This document shows, piece by piece, positions 1 through 9,547 of a DNA stretch of 64,000 bases. Where the stretch lies: the NCBI RefSeq assembly GCF_013626205.1, contig NZ_QHJE01000001.1, positions 558,001-622,000 on the forward strand. Direction: 5' to 3'. A program made the position numbers and the translations under genes. The DNA is from Hyphomicrobium methylovorum. Its GTDB lineage: Bacteria > Pseudomonadota > Alphaproteobacteria > Rhizobiales > Hyphomicrobiaceae. The notes beneath the pieces are model-generated. The model was given only the letters and a program-made list of their open reading frames with translations. It was not told where the DNA came from and ran no database searches. Position 1 is the stretch's first letter, and the number at the start of each line of letters is the position of its first letter.

Positions 1-108
1 AGGGCGTGCAGGTTCGAAGATCGGCTTGCTTTCCATCAACAGTTACCCATCTATGCCCGATTGCGACCTGAGAAACAGAACTGCCCGGCTAAGACTAGGG
101 AGAATTAG

Positions 109-438
109 ATGAGAAAAGTTCTAATCGCTTTGGCTGTAGTTGGCGCGCTCGGCGCCGCCGCTTGCGACAGTCAGAAATCTGAATCCGAGAAGGCTGCAAC
201 CGATAACGCCGCTGCAGAAAAGGCCGCTGCTGACGCGAAAGCTGAAGCAGACAAGACCGCTGCCGATGCGAAGGCTGCCGAAGAAAAGGCCGCTGCCGAG
301 GCTAAGGCTGCTGAAGAGAAGGCCGCTGCTGACGCCAAGGCTGCTGAGGAAAAGGCTGCTGCAGATAAGGAAGCTGCAGAGAAAGCCGCGGCGCCCGAAG
401 CACCGGCAAGCGAACCTGCTCCGGCGACGACTCCTTGA
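109..438 (+). CDS. Small Ala/Lys/Glu-rich lipoprotein
   Basis: The 109-residue product starts with a short signal peptide (residues 1-18) and a loose lipobox ending in Cys19. Asp20 follows the Cys, which in Enterobacteria is an inner-membrane retention signal; whether that holds here is unknown. The rest is a repetitive chain of EKAAADAKAAE-like units (about residues 28-92) that should form one long charged alpha helix, followed by a Pro/Ala tail. The start has a clear AGGGAG ribosome site. This composition resembles Lpp-like or spacer lipoproteins, but I recognise no family and assign no function. The repeats are encoded by similar codons, so the copy number could vary between strains. Confidence 0.7.
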   Translation: MRKVLIALAVVGALGAAACDSQKSESEKAATDNAAAEKAAADAKAEADKTAADAKAAEEKAAAEAKAAEEKAAADAKAAEEKAAADKEAAEKAAAPEAPASEPAPATTP

Positions 439-501
439 TCGGAGTGGCGTGCATTGCGTGGCTCAATCGTGGACACGCGATCAGCGCACTGAAGAAATTT
501 G

Positions 502-535
502 GGGGCATCGGGCGCACGCCGTCCGGTGCCCTTTG
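502..535 (+). terminator. Imperfect hairpin, possible terminator of the lipoprotein gene
   Basis: GGGGCATCGG and CCGGTGCCC can pair with mismatches and are followed only by CTTTGCTT, so this is a weak candidate. The rest of the 439-740 gap shows no gene; it holds the leader of asnB. Confidence 0.3.
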
Positions 536-740
536 CTTGTGCGCCTTTGTCGCGAGATTCGACCACCATTCGGCAATCGACTGGCCATATAGACGATGGC
601 GCGTGTAAATATAACGCTGTTAAGATCACGGCGAGCTTTTCAATGGCATCCTTCCGAAACGGAAGTGGCGCTCGCTATCACCGGTACATGATTGTGCCTA
701 TCGGGCTTTGCCCAATCTCTCACCCAGTTTGGAAAAGCGT

Positions 741-2774
741 ATGTGTGGAATCTTCGGCATCATCGATCTGAATGGACGGCGGAACATCCCGTCATCTGTC
801 CTGAAGCGCGCCGCAGACGCCATGCATCACCGCGGACCCGATGAAGAAGGGTATCTCCAGCGGCCCGGTTTCGGTTTTGCTTCGAAGCGGCTCAGCATCG
901 TCGGAATATCTGACGGTCATCAGCCGATGCACAACGAGACCAAGACGGTCTCGGTCGTTTTCAACGGCGAAATCTACGATCACGACGACTGGCGCAACGA
1001 TCTCACAGCGCGTGGGCATAAGCTCGTTACGCATTGCGATACGGAAATCCTTCCGCACATGTGGGAGGAATATGAGCGCGATATGTTCGCGAAGCTCAAT
1101 GGGCAGTTTGCAATCGCACTGTTCGACGAGCGCAAACAGAGTTTCATTCTCGCGCGTGACCGGTTCGGCATCTGTCCTCTCTATTGGACACGAACGACGC
1201 GCTTCGGAACGGACTGGCTGATCTTTGGATCAGAAATCAAAACGATCTTCGCGACGGGGCTCGTAGAACCGAAGCCTGATCGGCGCGGCATCGATGCGGT
1301 GTTCAACTTTCTGGCGGTTGCAGGTCCGTTCAGTTGCTTTGAAGGCATCAACATTCTGCCGCCGGGACGCTTCCTGACGATCGAACGCGGTGGCTCGAAC
1401 GACGAAGCGAAAATCAGCGAACGCACATACTGGGATATGGATTTCCCGGATCAGGGACAGGAATCGCGCCCGTCAAACGAGACGGAATACGTCGACCGGC
1501 TTGAAAGCATCTTGCACGACAGCGTTCGACGCCGTTTGCGCGCAGATGCTCCGGTCGCGTCGTATCTTTCGGGCGGCGTGGATTCGAGCACCGTCGTTGC
1601 GATGGCCAAGGACATCCTTGGTAAGGCGCCTGCGACCTATACCGTCAAGATCCGCGATCCAAAGCTCGACGAAACGGAGCAAGCGGCAATTATTTCACGG
1701 CATCTCGACGCGCATCCGCGGGTCGTTGCCTGCGGTTCAGACGAGATCGTTGCGAACTATCAGAACCTGCTCGTCGCTACCGAAACGCCGGTCACAGATA
1801 CCTCGTGCACCGCACTTATGATGCTTGCGAGCGCCGTGCATGAAGACGGCTACAAAGTCGCTTTGACCGGCGAAGGCTCCGACGAATGGCTCGCCGGGTA
1901 CCCCTGGTACAAGTTCCAGCGCGGTGTTGAGTTGCTCGGCAAAATTTCCGGCGGACGGCTCGATAACGCCGTCACGGAGCGATTTTTTACGTGGCTCGGT
2001 TGCAGCAAGGAAGCGGGTGCCTACTTGCGCCGCTGCGTGACCTCGGCTGGCGGTCCGCATGCGTTCCAGCGGTTTTACGATCTGCTCGGAGCGTCGCGCT
2101 TCCGCTTCTACAGTTCGCGCATGCTTTCCGAACTTTCTGCGCATGATCCGTATCTGGCGTTCCAGCCCAATCTCGATCGCCTTCGCCGTTGGCATCCGAT
2201 CAATCGCGCCGTTTACTGGGGCGGCAAGATCCATCTGCCGGGACAGCTTCTCAGTCTCAAGGGCGACCGGATCGCGATGAGCCAATCCGTCGAGATGCGC
2301 TATCCGTTCCTCGACAACAACGTGTTCGACTTCCTTGCGGGTATTGATCCGAACCTCAAGCTGAAGGGCTTCCGAGAGAAATATCTGTTGCGGCGCGTTT
2401 CGGAGAGGTGGCTGCCGAAATCTGTTGCGTGGCGTCCGAAGGGCATGTTCCGCGCGCCGCTCGACGGGTTTTTTCTCGATCAACGCCTCCCCTACGTCGA
2501 TGAACTTCTCAGCGAAGAGTCGATCAAGAAAGCGGGCTACTTCGATCCCGCCGAGGTCACGAAGTGGCGTACGCAGTACACTGAGCTGTCGACGCGCTTC
2601 TATCAACGCAGCTCGATGGAACTCGGCCTCGTCGCGGTACTGGCGACGCAGCTTTGGCATCACACGTTCATCGATCCGACACTCGCCAACCTTCCTGATT
2701 GGCGTACGCTTGCCGGTATCGATACCGATTATTCCGACCTCGATTTTGCCGAGCCGCAGAACGCTGTCGGTTGA
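741..2774 (+). CDS. asnB: Glutamine-hydrolysing asparagine synthetase
   Basis: The protein makes asparagine from aspartate, ATP and glutamine in the cytosol. The start at 741 is fixed by chemistry: the class II glutamine amidotransferase domain needs Cys2 as N-terminal nucleophile, and the product begins MCGIFGII. An in-frame ATG 33 bases upstream would bury this Cys. The N-terminal Ntn domain (about 1-210) carries HHRGPD and FNGEIYD. The C-terminal synthetase domain has the ATP pyrophosphatase loop SGGVDSS near residue 275, then GEGSDEW. At 677 residues it is of normal size for the longer AsnB forms (E. coli 554), which also include exopolysaccharide-linked and amidotransferase-like paralogues. 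The reverse-strand TetR gene ends only 3 bases downstream (convergent). Confidence 0.9.
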   Translation: MCGIFGIIDLNGRRNIPSSVLKRAADAMHHRGPDEEGYLQRPGFGFASKRLSIVGISDGHQPMHNETKTVSVVFNGEIYDHDDWRNDLTARGHKLVTHCDTEILPHMWEEYERDMFAKLNGQFAIALFDERKQSFILARDRFGICPLYWTRTTRFGTDWLIFGSEIKTIFATGLVEPKPDRRGIDAVFNFLAVAGPFSCFEGINILPPGRFLTIERGGSNDEAKISERTYWDMDFPDQGQESRPSNETEYVDRLESILHDSVRRRLRADAPVASYLSGGVDSSTVVAMAKDILGKAPATYTVKIRDPKLDETEQAAIISRHLDAHPRVVACGSDEIVANYQNLLVATETPVTDTSCTALMMLASAVHEDGYKVALTGEGSDEWLAGYPWYKFQRGVELLGKISGGRLDNAVTERFFTWLGCSKEAGAYLRRCVTSAGGPHAFQRFYDLLGASRFRFYSSRMLSELSAHDPYLAFQPNLDRLRRWHPINRAVYWGGKIHLPGQLLSLKGDRIAMSQSVEMRYPFLDNNVFDFLAGIDPNLKLKGFREKYLLRRVSERWLPKSVAWRPKGMFRAPLDGFFLDQRLPYVDELLSEESIKKAGYFDPAEVTKWRTQYTELSTRFYQRSSMELGLVAVLATQLWHHTFIDPTLANLPDWRTLAGIDTDYSDLDFAEPQNAVG

Positions 2775-2777
2775 GGT

Positions 2778-3452
2778 TTAGCCGCGCGCCGCAGGCCCAT
2801 AGGCAGCCAGAAACATTGCGACCGCGGAGTCGACGACCGTGTTGATCTCGGCTTCTGTCGGCGTCTCGGTGATGGCGCCGTAGAGTCGAGGGCGGAAGAT
2901 GAGCGACTGGACGAGCTCAAGAAACTGCGCGGCAGCCAAGTATGAATCGGGCACGTGCAAGCGGCCTGCTTCGACATGAGTATCGATGAAGCTCGCAAGC
3001 GCGACTGCAGTCCGCTTCGGACCAGCTTCGAAAAACTCCTTCCCGATTTCCGGCATACGCTCCGCCACACCGATAACGATGCGATGCGCAGCAATGACGA
3101 ACGGCGTAGACAGCAAAACCATCATCTGCCGGCCGAAATGCCGAAGAGTTGCATCAACAGGCTGGGCTGGATCCAACAGCGTGATCAGCTCTGAAATGTT
3201 CCTGTCGCGCCGCTCCGCGCAGATGGCGGTGAACAGGTGCTCCTTGTCTTGGAAGTAGACGTAGAGCGTCGCCTTCGAGACCTGCGCTTCCCTAGCAACG
3301 TCGCTCATGCTGGTCCCGTCGAAGCCCAGCGTGGAGAACATCCGCCCGGCTCCTTCGAGGATCTGGCGGCGCTTGGCCGGGTCGGTTCCGGCTGCGGGCC
3401 GACCGCCGCGGCGTTCGGTGGCTGGCGCGGCTTGGGCTTCAGTCGTGTCCAT
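2778..3452 (-). CDS. TetR-family repressor of the adjacent EmrAB-type pump
   Basis: This is a TetR/AcrR regulator of about 224 residues. The N-terminal helix-turn-helix lies at about residues 25-70 (ILEGAGRMFSTLGFDGTSM, then VSKATLYVYFQDKEHLF). The C-terminal part is a variable ligand-binding domain. It is divergent from the HlyD/MFS pair, and two palindromes in the shared region look like its operators. The start at 3452 (MDTTEAQ) is preferred. A TTG start 12 codons upstream is also possible, with GAGG only 4 bases before it. Drug-efflux control is inferred from position and is usual for such pairs. Confidence 0.8.
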   Translation of the reverse strand: MDTTEAQAAPATERRGGRPAAGTDPAKRRQILEGAGRMFSTLGFDGTSMSDVAREAQVSKATLYVYFQDKEHLFTAICAERRDRNISELITLLDPAQPVDATLRHFGRQMMVLLSTPFVIAAHRIVIGVAERMPEIGKEFFEAGPKRTAVALASFIDTHVEAGRLHVPDSYLAAAQFLELVQSLIFRPRLYGAITETPTEAEINTVVDSAVAMFLAAYGPAARG

Positions 3453-3506
3453 AGCTTTGATTCCAAACTGGTTTTTCGGGCTATCCAAAATGCCTCACAA
3501 CATTAA

Positions 3507-3520
3507 GAACCGTACGGTTC
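3507..3520. promoter_or_regulatory. Putative TetR operator 1 (emr-type pump)
   Basis: GAACCGTACGGTTC is a perfect 14-bp palindrome in the divergent region between the tetR gene and the HlyD gene. It shares the architecture RAACC-N4-GGTTY with a second copy at 3573. Confidence 0.65.
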
Positions 3521-3572
3521 AGTTTCCACTTGATATCGGCCTTTACCGGGTCTATGTCAACCGCGAGAAACT

Positions 3573-3586
3573 AAACCGTTTGGTTT
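3573..3586. promoter_or_regulatory. Putative TetR operator 2 (emr-type pump)
   Basis: AAACCGTTTGGTTT has inverted half-sites AAACC/GGTTT with a 4-bp spacer, the same design as the site 66 bp upstream. It lies 26 bp before the preferred HlyD start, where bound repressor would block transcription. Confidence 0.6.
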
Positions 3587-3612
3587 GATTTGTACGCTGA
3601 GGAATGGGCGCT

Positions 3613-4941
3613 ATGAGCCGCGAAACTGCAAACCGAGTATTTCCGGACCAGATTTCAGATTCCGAACCGGCGGCCAGCCGTTCCGATTTCCGGCTGCGAT
3701 CCGTTCGCGGCAGCAAGGATGCCGATGGCTCTGGCGCAGCTACTCAGACGACCGTGGCCGAAGCTCAGCCGCTCGCCGAACAGAAAGAACCCCCAGCAGC
3801 ACGTGCGCCAGAGGGCGACACGGCGCTCGCCGCCGGTGCCGAAGAGAAGCCGCGCCGTAGCCGGAAGCCGATTTTCATCGGGGTTGGCGCGATCGTCGCG
3901 TTGGCGGCTGCCTGGTTCGGCTATCAATACATTACTGTCGGCCGGTACATCGTTTCGACGGACGACGCTTATGTCGGCGCCGACATGGCGCTGATCTCGC
4001 CTAAGGTTCCGGCCTACGTTTCGGACGTTCCGATCGTCGAAAATCAACCGGTCAAGAAAGGCGACGTTCTCGTTCGTCTCGACTCCGGCGACTACCAGCT
4101 TGCGCTCGATCAGGCTCAGGCGAAGCTCGCGACGCAGAACGCCAACATCACGACATTCGAAGCACAAATTCGCGCGGCGGATGCTACCGCCGAGCAGGCA
4201 CGTGCGCAGCTCGATTCCGCGAAGGCAACCGTTCTCAAGACGGAAGCAGACTATCAGCGCACAAGCGCGCTGACCGCGAAGGACTATTCAACCAAGGCCG
4301 CGCTCGATGCGGCGATTGCGGCACGCGACAGTGCGCGTGCGCAGGTGAAGTCAAACGAAGCGGCCATTCAAGCGGCCGACGCCAACATCGTTCTCCTTCA
4401 CGCTCAACGCGATCAGGCCAAGCAGCTTGCAAAGGAATTGAAGGTTACCGTCAATCAGGCCGAGCGCGATCTGTCGTTCACGATCATTCGCGCGCCGTTC
4501 AACGGTGTGATTGGAAACAAGAACGTACAGGTCGGTGACTACGTCACGCCCGGCAAGCGGCTAGCGGCGGTGGTTCCGCTCGACAAGGTCTACGTCGATG
4601 CCAACCTCAAGGAAACGCAGCTTGCAACTGTGAAGGCAGGTCAGGAAGCCGAAGTGTCCATTGATGCACTTGATGGGCAAAAGCTGAAGGGCACCGTTGA
4701 AAGCGTGGCGCCGGCATCTGGCTCGCAGTTCTCATTGCTTCCGCCTGAGAACGCGACCGGCAACTTCACAAAGATCGTGCAGCGCGTACCTGTCCGCATT
4801 GCCGTTCCCGCAAGCGAAGCGCAGGGCCGGTTGCGGCCCGGGCTCTCGGTCGTTGTCGACATCGATACCGTACGAGTCCGAAAACCGAACAGCAGCACGC
4901 CGCGAAATAAGGGACCGTTCGCAAACGGTGAACTCCCATGA
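3613..4941 (+). CDS. HlyD/EmrA-family periplasmic adaptor subunit of an efflux pump
   Basis: The 442-residue membrane fusion protein has an unusually long polar N-terminus (about 85 residues, Pro/Ala/Glu rich). One membrane anchor follows (about 87-107). Then come a biotinyl-lipoyl-like half (DDAYVGADMALISPKV... VKKGDVLVRLD), a long coiled-coil hairpin rich in Ala/Gln/Asp (about 140-265), the second lipoyl half (IRAPFNGVIGNKNVQVGDYV) and a beta-barrel domain. The start at 3613 is chosen over ATG 3604 because GAGGA ends at 3603, giving spacing 9 rather than 0. Its stop overlaps the MFS start (ATGA), so the two are translationally coupled. It should link the inner-membrane transporter to an outer-membrane channel encoded elsewhere. 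Confidence 0.85.
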   Translation: MSRETANRVFPDQISDSEPAASRSDFRLRSVRGSKDADGSGAATQTTVAEAQPLAEQKEPPAARAPEGDTALAAGAEEKPRRSRKPIFIGVGAIVALAAAWFGYQYITVGRYIVSTDDAYVGADMALISPKVPAYVSDVPIVENQPVKKGDVLVRLDSGDYQLALDQAQAKLATQNANITTFEAQIRAADATAEQARAQLDSAKATVLKTEADYQRTSALTAKDYSTKAALDAAIAARDSARAQVKSNEAAIQAADANIVLLHAQRDQAKQLAKELKVTVNQAERDLSFTIIRAPFNGVIGNKNVQVGDYVTPGKRLAAVVPLDKVYVDANLKETQLATVKAGQEAEVSIDALDGQKLKGTVESVAPASGSQFSLLPPENATGNFTKIVQRVPVRIAVPASEAQGRLRPGLSVVVDIDTVRVRKPNSSTPRNKGPFANGELP

Positions 4942-6548
4942 GCAGCGCATCCGACATCGCAGGACCATCCTCGTTCCCGGCTTCCAACGTATCGCCGGAA
5001 ACGCTGCAATGGATCGGCGTGACGCCGCGACAGCTCGCGGGCTTCATTGCCATGGTCTTCGGCATGTTCATGGCGATCCTCGACATTCAGATCGTGTCGG
5101 CGTCGCTTTCGGAAATTCAGGCTGGGCTTTCGGCCAGCGCCGACGAAATTCCGTGGGTGCAAACGGCCTACCTGATTGCGGAAGTCATTATGATTCCGCT
5201 TTCGGGTTTTCTGGCGCGCGCGCTCTCGACACGCGTGCTGTTCCTCTCCGCTGCGATCGGCTTCACGGCGGCAAGCGCGCTTTGCGCCACCGCAACGACG
5301 ATCGATCAAATGATCGTTTATCGCGCGCTGCAAGGCTTTATCGGCGGCGGTATGATCCCGAGCGTATTCGCGGTCGCGTTCTCGCTCTTTCCGCCGTCGA
5401 AGCGCAATGTCGTTTCGCCGATCATCGGTCTGGTCGCCACGCTGGCACCGACCGTTGGCCCGACCGTTGGCGGCTATCTGACGAATTCCTTCAGCTGGCA
5501 CTGGCTGTTTCTCGTCAACATCATTCCCGGAATTCTGGTTTCGATTTCCGTCTATTTCCTCGTCGATTTCGACAAGCCCGACCATTCGCTGTTCAAGCGT
5601 TTCGATTTCATCGGCCTTGGGTCTATGGCGGTGTTTCTCGGCTCGCTCGAATACGTTCTCGAGGAAGGGCCGCGCTATGACTGGTTCGACGACACGACGA
5701 TTGCGACGTTCGGCGTTCTGACCGTCATCGGCGCTGTTGTCTTCTTCTGGCGGGCGTTGACTGCGCGATACCCCATCGTCGAACTCCGCGCATTCCGAAA
5801 CCGAAACTTCGCGTTCGGTTCGGCGTTCAGCTTTACGCTCGGCATTGGCCTCTACGGGCTGACATATATCTACCCCGTCTATCTGGCGCAGGTGCGCGGC
5901 TACGATGCTTTGATGATCGGCGAGACGATGTTCGTTACGGGCGTCGCCATGTTTCTGACCGCGCCGATTGCCGGTCGGCTCTCGCAGTTTCTTGACGCCC
6001 GCGTGCTGCTGATGATCGGCTTCGCGGGATTTGCCACCGGCACGTATCTGACGACGGCGATCACGTCCGACTGGGATTTCTGGGAATTGTTCGTGCCGCA
6101 AATTTTGCGCGGCTGCTCGTTGATGCTGTGCATGGTGCCGATCAACAACCTCTCTCTCGGCACGCTGCCGACAGATCAGTTGAAGAACGCGTCCGGGCTG
6201 TTCAACCTGACGCGAAATCTCGGTGGGGCCGTCGGCCTTGCGATGATCAACACAGTGCTCAACAAGCGGCTCGACCTGCATCTTGAACGGCTGCACGAGA
6301 GCGTATCGTGGGGACGCGATGTCGCGCTCGATCAGCTTTCCAAGATGCAGCAGTCCGTTTCCCAGGCGCTGCCGGACGGCGATCTCGCGGCGATGAAACA
6401 ATTGAGCATGCTGGTGCGTAAACAAGCGAACGTGATGTCGTTTGCCGATCTCTTTCTACTGCTCACGGTGCTGTTCGCCGGGGCCGCACTGCTTACATTG
6501 ATGATGGCGAAACCGTCTGACGTTCCTGCGCGAACTGGAGGACACTAG
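4938..6548 (+). CDS. MFS multidrug transporter, DHA2/EmrB family
   Basis: The 536-residue product has 14 predicted transmembrane helices, typical of drug:H+ antiporter family 2. Family motifs are visible: the motif-C-like region LAPTVGPTVGGYL and the helix-1 stretch MAILDIQIVSASL. It pairs with the preceding HlyD adaptor through an ATGA overlap and forms an EmrAB-type tripartite pump. Substrate cannot be read from sequence. Expression is probably governed by the divergent TetR regulator. Confidence 0.88.
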   Translation: MSSASDIAGPSSFPASNVSPETLQWIGVTPRQLAGFIAMVFGMFMAILDIQIVSASLSEIQAGLSASADEIPWVQTAYLIAEVIMIPLSGFLARALSTRVLFLSAAIGFTAASALCATATTIDQMIVYRALQGFIGGGMIPSVFAVAFSLFPPSKRNVVSPIIGLVATLAPTVGPTVGGYLTNSFSWHWLFLVNIIPGILVSISVYFLVDFDKPDHSLFKRFDFIGLGSMAVFLGSLEYVLEEGPRYDWFDDTTIATFGVLTVIGAVVFFWRALTARYPIVELRAFRNRNFAFGSAFSFTLGIGLYGLTYIYPVYLAQVRGYDALMIGETMFVTGVAMFLTAPIAGRLSQFLDARVLLMIGFAGFATGTYLTTAITSDWDFWELFVPQILRGCSLMLCMVPINNLSLGTLPTDQLKNASGLFNLTRNLGGAVGLAMINTVLNKRLDLHLERLHESVSWGRDVALDQLSKMQQSVSQALPDGDLAAMKQLSMLVRKQANVMSFADLFLLLTVLFAGAALLTLMMAKPSDVPARTGGH

Positions 6549-6596
6549 CCGCCATCTGTTTCGCTCCTCGTCTCTCCCCCATGACGAGAGAGCATG

Positions 6597-6640
6597 AGCA
6601 AGGGACGCTGCGTCTCCCCCGTGGCGCGGCGTCCCTTGCT
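6597..6640 (+). terminator. Strong inverted repeat after the efflux operon
   Basis: A perfect 12-bp stem (AGCAAGGGACGC / GCGTCCCTTGCT) with a 20-base loop lies 49 bases after the MFS stop. No T-run follows, so it may be a factor-dependent terminator or an mRNA-stabilising hairpin. A smaller CTCGTC/GACGAG hairpin precedes it. Nothing else was seen in the 309-base gap. Confidence 0.5.
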
Positions 6641-6857
6641 TCGCGTTTGCCGATTTGAGCGCGCTCGCGCTTTGCCACGATTTCCGAAGCGGGACGTAAC
6701 AGGAAGTTTACCCTGTGCGGGCGCAGTTGCGGCGCAGATTCCCTTGGCCCTCTTGCCATTGGGAGTGATCTGACGCATTGCAGCATCATACGTTTGATAT
6801 CCAGATATTCAAAGTTACCTCGTCTACGCCTTTTCCCCCACCGGCCGATCGAGGACC

Positions 6858-8012
6858 ATGTCTAAACAAAAAGCCAACGGCGGAAGCCGCGAGAAGAACG
6901 TGCTCGTGCTGCAAGGCGGCGGAGCCCTCGGCGCGTATCAGGCAGGCGCATACGAAGTTCTTTCCAAGGCCGGAATCGAGCCCGACTGGATTGCGGGCAT
7001 TTCGATTGGCGCGATCAACGCAGCAATCATCGCAGGCAATCGCTTTGAAGACCGCGTTCCGCGCCTCCGCCAATTCTGGGATCGCGTTTCGAGCCGCCTA
7101 ACGCTGCCGCCGCTGGCGACTGACGATAACTCGCGCAAGCTCTTCAACGAAACGAGCGCGGCGATTGTCGCGTCGACCGGCGCACCCGGCTTCTTCACGC
7201 CGCGCTATCCGCCCGCCGTTTTTTATCCGCCAGGCTCGCTCGACGCGATCAGCGTTTACGATACGCGGCCGCTCAAAGAGACGCTGCTTGAGCTTGTCGA
7301 TTTCGACGTTCTGAATTCGGGCGCGATCCGGTATAGCGTCGGCGCTGTGCAGGTCGATACCGGGAATCTGAAATACTTCGACACCCGACGCGACACGATC
7401 ACGCCCGAGCACATCATGGCGTCGGGCGCGTTGCCTCCTGGGTTTCCGCCAATCGAGATCGACGGCGAACTCTATTGGGATGGCGGCATCGTTTCGAATA
7501 CGCCGCTGCAGTACGTTTTCGAAGGCGGCTTCCCGCAGGACAACACGTGCGTCTTCCAGATCGATCTGTTCAGTGCTCGAGGGAAAGTGCCCAAGACGCT
7601 GTTCGACGTACAGACGCGTGAGAAGGAAATCCGATACTCGAGCCGGACGCGACTTAACACTGACTACTTCCGGGTTCTTCAGTCTTTGCGCCGCGCTGTA
7701 CGCCGGCTTGATGCTCACATTCCCGATGCCATCAAAAGCAGCTTCGATTGGGCGCTTCTGTCGAAGTTCAGCAGCAGCGCCGCCGTCACACTCGTGCACC
7801 TCATTCACAGGCGCGCTGTCTATTCCACGCAATCGAACGACTACGAATTCTCGCGCTACACCGTCAACGAGCACTGGCAGGCCGGGCGAGAGGATGTGGA
7901 AAGCACGCTCGAAAGCGACGATTGGAAAAATCGCGAGCCGCCGAAGGACGGCGTGCTCGTGCTCGATTGCACTAAGGACCTCCAGCCCCCCTCGATGGAG
8001 AAGCCGTCATGA
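6858..8012 (+). CDS. Patatin-like phospholipase with C-terminal DUF3734-type region
   Basis: This 384-residue predicted serine lipid hydrolase has the oxyanion motif [11 protein letters not shown] (about 22-32), the nucleophile elbow GISIG (Ser near 53) and the second dyad residue in DGG ([10 protein letters not shown], near 210). The C-terminal 130 residues match the DUF3734 tail common in alphaproteobacterial patatins. The gene overlaps the next one by 4 bases (ATGA), and a short-chain dehydrogenase follows. In this context an intracellular role in lipid or polyhydroxyalkanoate turnover is plausible but unproven. Confidence 0.85.
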   Translation: MSKQKANGGSREKNVLVLQGGGALGAYQAGAYEVLSKAGIEPDWIAGISIGAINAAIIAGNRFEDRVPRLRQFWDRVSSRLTLPPLATDDNSRKLFNETSAAIVASTGAPGFFTPRYPPAVFYPPGSLDAISVYDTRPLKETLLELVDFDVLNSGAIRYSVGAVQVDTGNLKYFDTRRDTITPEHIMASGALPPGFPPIEIDGELYWDGGIVSNTPLQYVFEGGFPQDNTCVFQIDLFSARGKVPKTLFDVQTREKEIRYSSRTRLNTDYFRVLQSLRRAVRRLDAHIPDAIKSSFDWALLSKFSSSAAVTLVHLIHRRAVYSTQSNDYEFSRYTVNEHWQAGREDVESTLESDDWKNREPPKDGVLVLDCTKDLQPPSMEKPS

Positions 8013-8752
8013 AGATATCCGACGTCCGCAAGACCGCTTACGCGATGCCGCTTACGAGCCCAGCATTTCCACCTGGTCCATATCGCTTCATCGATCGGGA
8101 ATATCTGATCATCACGTATCGGACGGACAAGGCCGCTCTTGCGAAGGTTATTCCGGAACCGCTGACGTTCGACGATCCGATCGTGAAATACGAATTCATC
8201 CGGATGCCCGATTCAACCGGCTTCGGCGACTACACGGAGTCCGGTCAGGTCATTCCAGTCAAATTCAACGGCGTTGCTGGCGGCTATACGCACGCGATGT
8301 TTCTGAATGACGGTCCGCCGATCTACGGCGGGCGAGAGCTTTGGGGTTTTCCAAAAAAATATGCGCAACCCACGCTCGGCCCCGACAAAGATACCTTCGT
8401 CGGCACGCTGGACTACGGCAATGTCCGGATCGCGACCGGCACAATGGGCTACAAGCACAAGGCGCTTGATCTAGATGCGATCGCAAAATCGCTGGCGATT
8501 CCGAACTATCTTCTAAAAATTATTCCGCATGTTGACGGCACGCCCCGCATTCTGGAGCTGGTTGATTACCGTCTCGAAGACGTCGTCATCAAAGGCGCTT
8601 GGAGTGGTCCAGCCGCGCTGGATCTCAGGCCTCATGCACTTGCTCCGGTCGCCGATCTGCCGGTGCTCGAAGTTATTTCGGCTACGCATATCCTTGCCGA
8701 CATCACGCTTGGACTTGGCAAGGTCGTCTACGATTACCTGGAAACGAAGTAA
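8009..8752 (+). CDS. adc: Acetoacetate decarboxylase
   Basis: This 247-residue enzyme decarboxylates acetoacetate to acetone and CO2 through a Schiff base on lysine. The active-site segment [12 protein letters not shown] (about 109-120) is the family signature, with the catalytic Lys in the KK pair. Length equals the usual 245-250. It is coupled to the patatin gene by a 4-base overlap and followed 13 bases later by a likely 3-hydroxybutyrate dehydrogenase, so it sits in a C4 ketone-body module. Some family members act on other beta-keto acids. Confidence 0.88.
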   Translation: MKISDVRKTAYAMPLTSPAFPPGPYRFIDREYLIITYRTDKAALAKVIPEPLTFDDPIVKYEFIRMPDSTGFGDYTESGQVIPVKFNGVAGGYTHAMFLNDGPPIYGGRELWGFPKKYAQPTLGPDKDTFVGTLDYGNVRIATGTMGYKHKALDLDAIAKSLAIPNYLLKIIPHVDGTPRILELVDYRLEDVVIKGAWSGPAALDLRPHALAPVADLPVLEVISATHILADITLGLGKVVYDYLETK

Positions 8753-8764
8753 GGAGCGTGCGTC

Positions 8765-9541
8765 ATGAAACTCGACGGTAAAGTTGCCCTTATCACGGGT
8801 GCTGCAAGCGGCATCGGCCATCAGATCGCACGGCGCTACGTTGAAGCGGGCGGGCGCGTCGCCATTGCCGATCTCAATCTCGATGCAGCGAAAGCGGCAG
8901 CGAAGGAACTTGGTGGCGACAAGGAAGCCATCGCCGTTGCAATGGATGTGACGAAGGAAGACGAGGTCAATGCGGGCGTCGACAAGACGTTCTCGACGTT
9001 TGGCCAGATCGATATTCTCGTATCGAATGCCGGAATCCAAATTGTGCATCCGATCGAAGATTTCCCGTTTGCCGACTGGAAGAAGATGCTCGCGATCCAT
9101 CTCGACGGCGCGTTCCTGACGACGAAAGCCTGCGTCAAGCATATGTACAAGCAGGGTTCCGGCTCTTTGATCTACATGGGATCAGTGCACAGCCACGAAG
9201 CCTCGCCGCTCAAGTCTGCTTACGTCACGGCGAAGCATGGGTTGCTCGGCCTGACGCGCACGATGGCCAAGGAAGGCGCGAAGCATGGCGTGCGTGCCAA
9301 CATCATCTGTCCCGGATTCGTTCGCACGCCGCTCGTGGATAAACAGATCCCCGAACAGGCGCAGGAACTCGGCATCTCGGAAGAGCGCGTCATCAAGGAA
9401 GTCATGCTCGGCGAAACCGTCGACAAGGAATTCACGATGGTGACGGATATCGCTGAGGTTGCGCTGTTCCTTGCGGCCTTCAAAACCAACGCGCTGACGG
9501 GTGAGAGCATCATCGTCAGCCACGGATGGCACATGAACTGA
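8765..9541 (+). CDS. Short-chain dehydrogenase, likely 3-hydroxybutyrate dehydrogenase
   Basis: The 258-residue SDR has the NAD-binding motif TGAASGIG (about 11-18), NAGIQ, the catalytic Ser in MGSVHS and YxxxK as YVTAK (Tyr near 154). The C-terminal region, including the run before HGWHMN, resembles D-3-hydroxybutyrate dehydrogenase (BdhA, 255-260 residues). The reaction would interconvert 3-hydroxybutyrate and acetoacetate, fitting the decarboxylase upstream. AAGGAG precedes the start. Family assignment is firm; substrate is inferred from length and context. Confidence 0.82.
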   Translation: MKLDGKVALITGAASGIGHQIARRYVEAGGRVAIADLNLDAAKAAAKELGGDKEAIAVAMDVTKEDEVNAGVDKTFSTFGQIDILVSNAGIQIVHPIEDFPFADWKKMLAIHLDGAFLTTKACVKHMYKQGSGSLIYMGSVHSHEASPLKSAYVTAKHGLLGLTRTMAKEGAKHGVRANIICPGFVRTPLVDKQIPEQAQELGISEERVIKEVMLGETVDKEFTMVTDIAEVALFLAAFKTNALTGESIIVSHGWHMN

Positions 9542-9547
9542 TCGCGC

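Noticed and set aside
171-629. Ala/Ser-rich 152-codon minus-strand ORF
   Set aside because: It is the mirror of the repetitive lipoprotein gene.
4641-6425. 594-codon minus-strand ORF
   Set aside because: Antisense to the EmrAB-type pair; composition is mirror codon bias, not protein-like.
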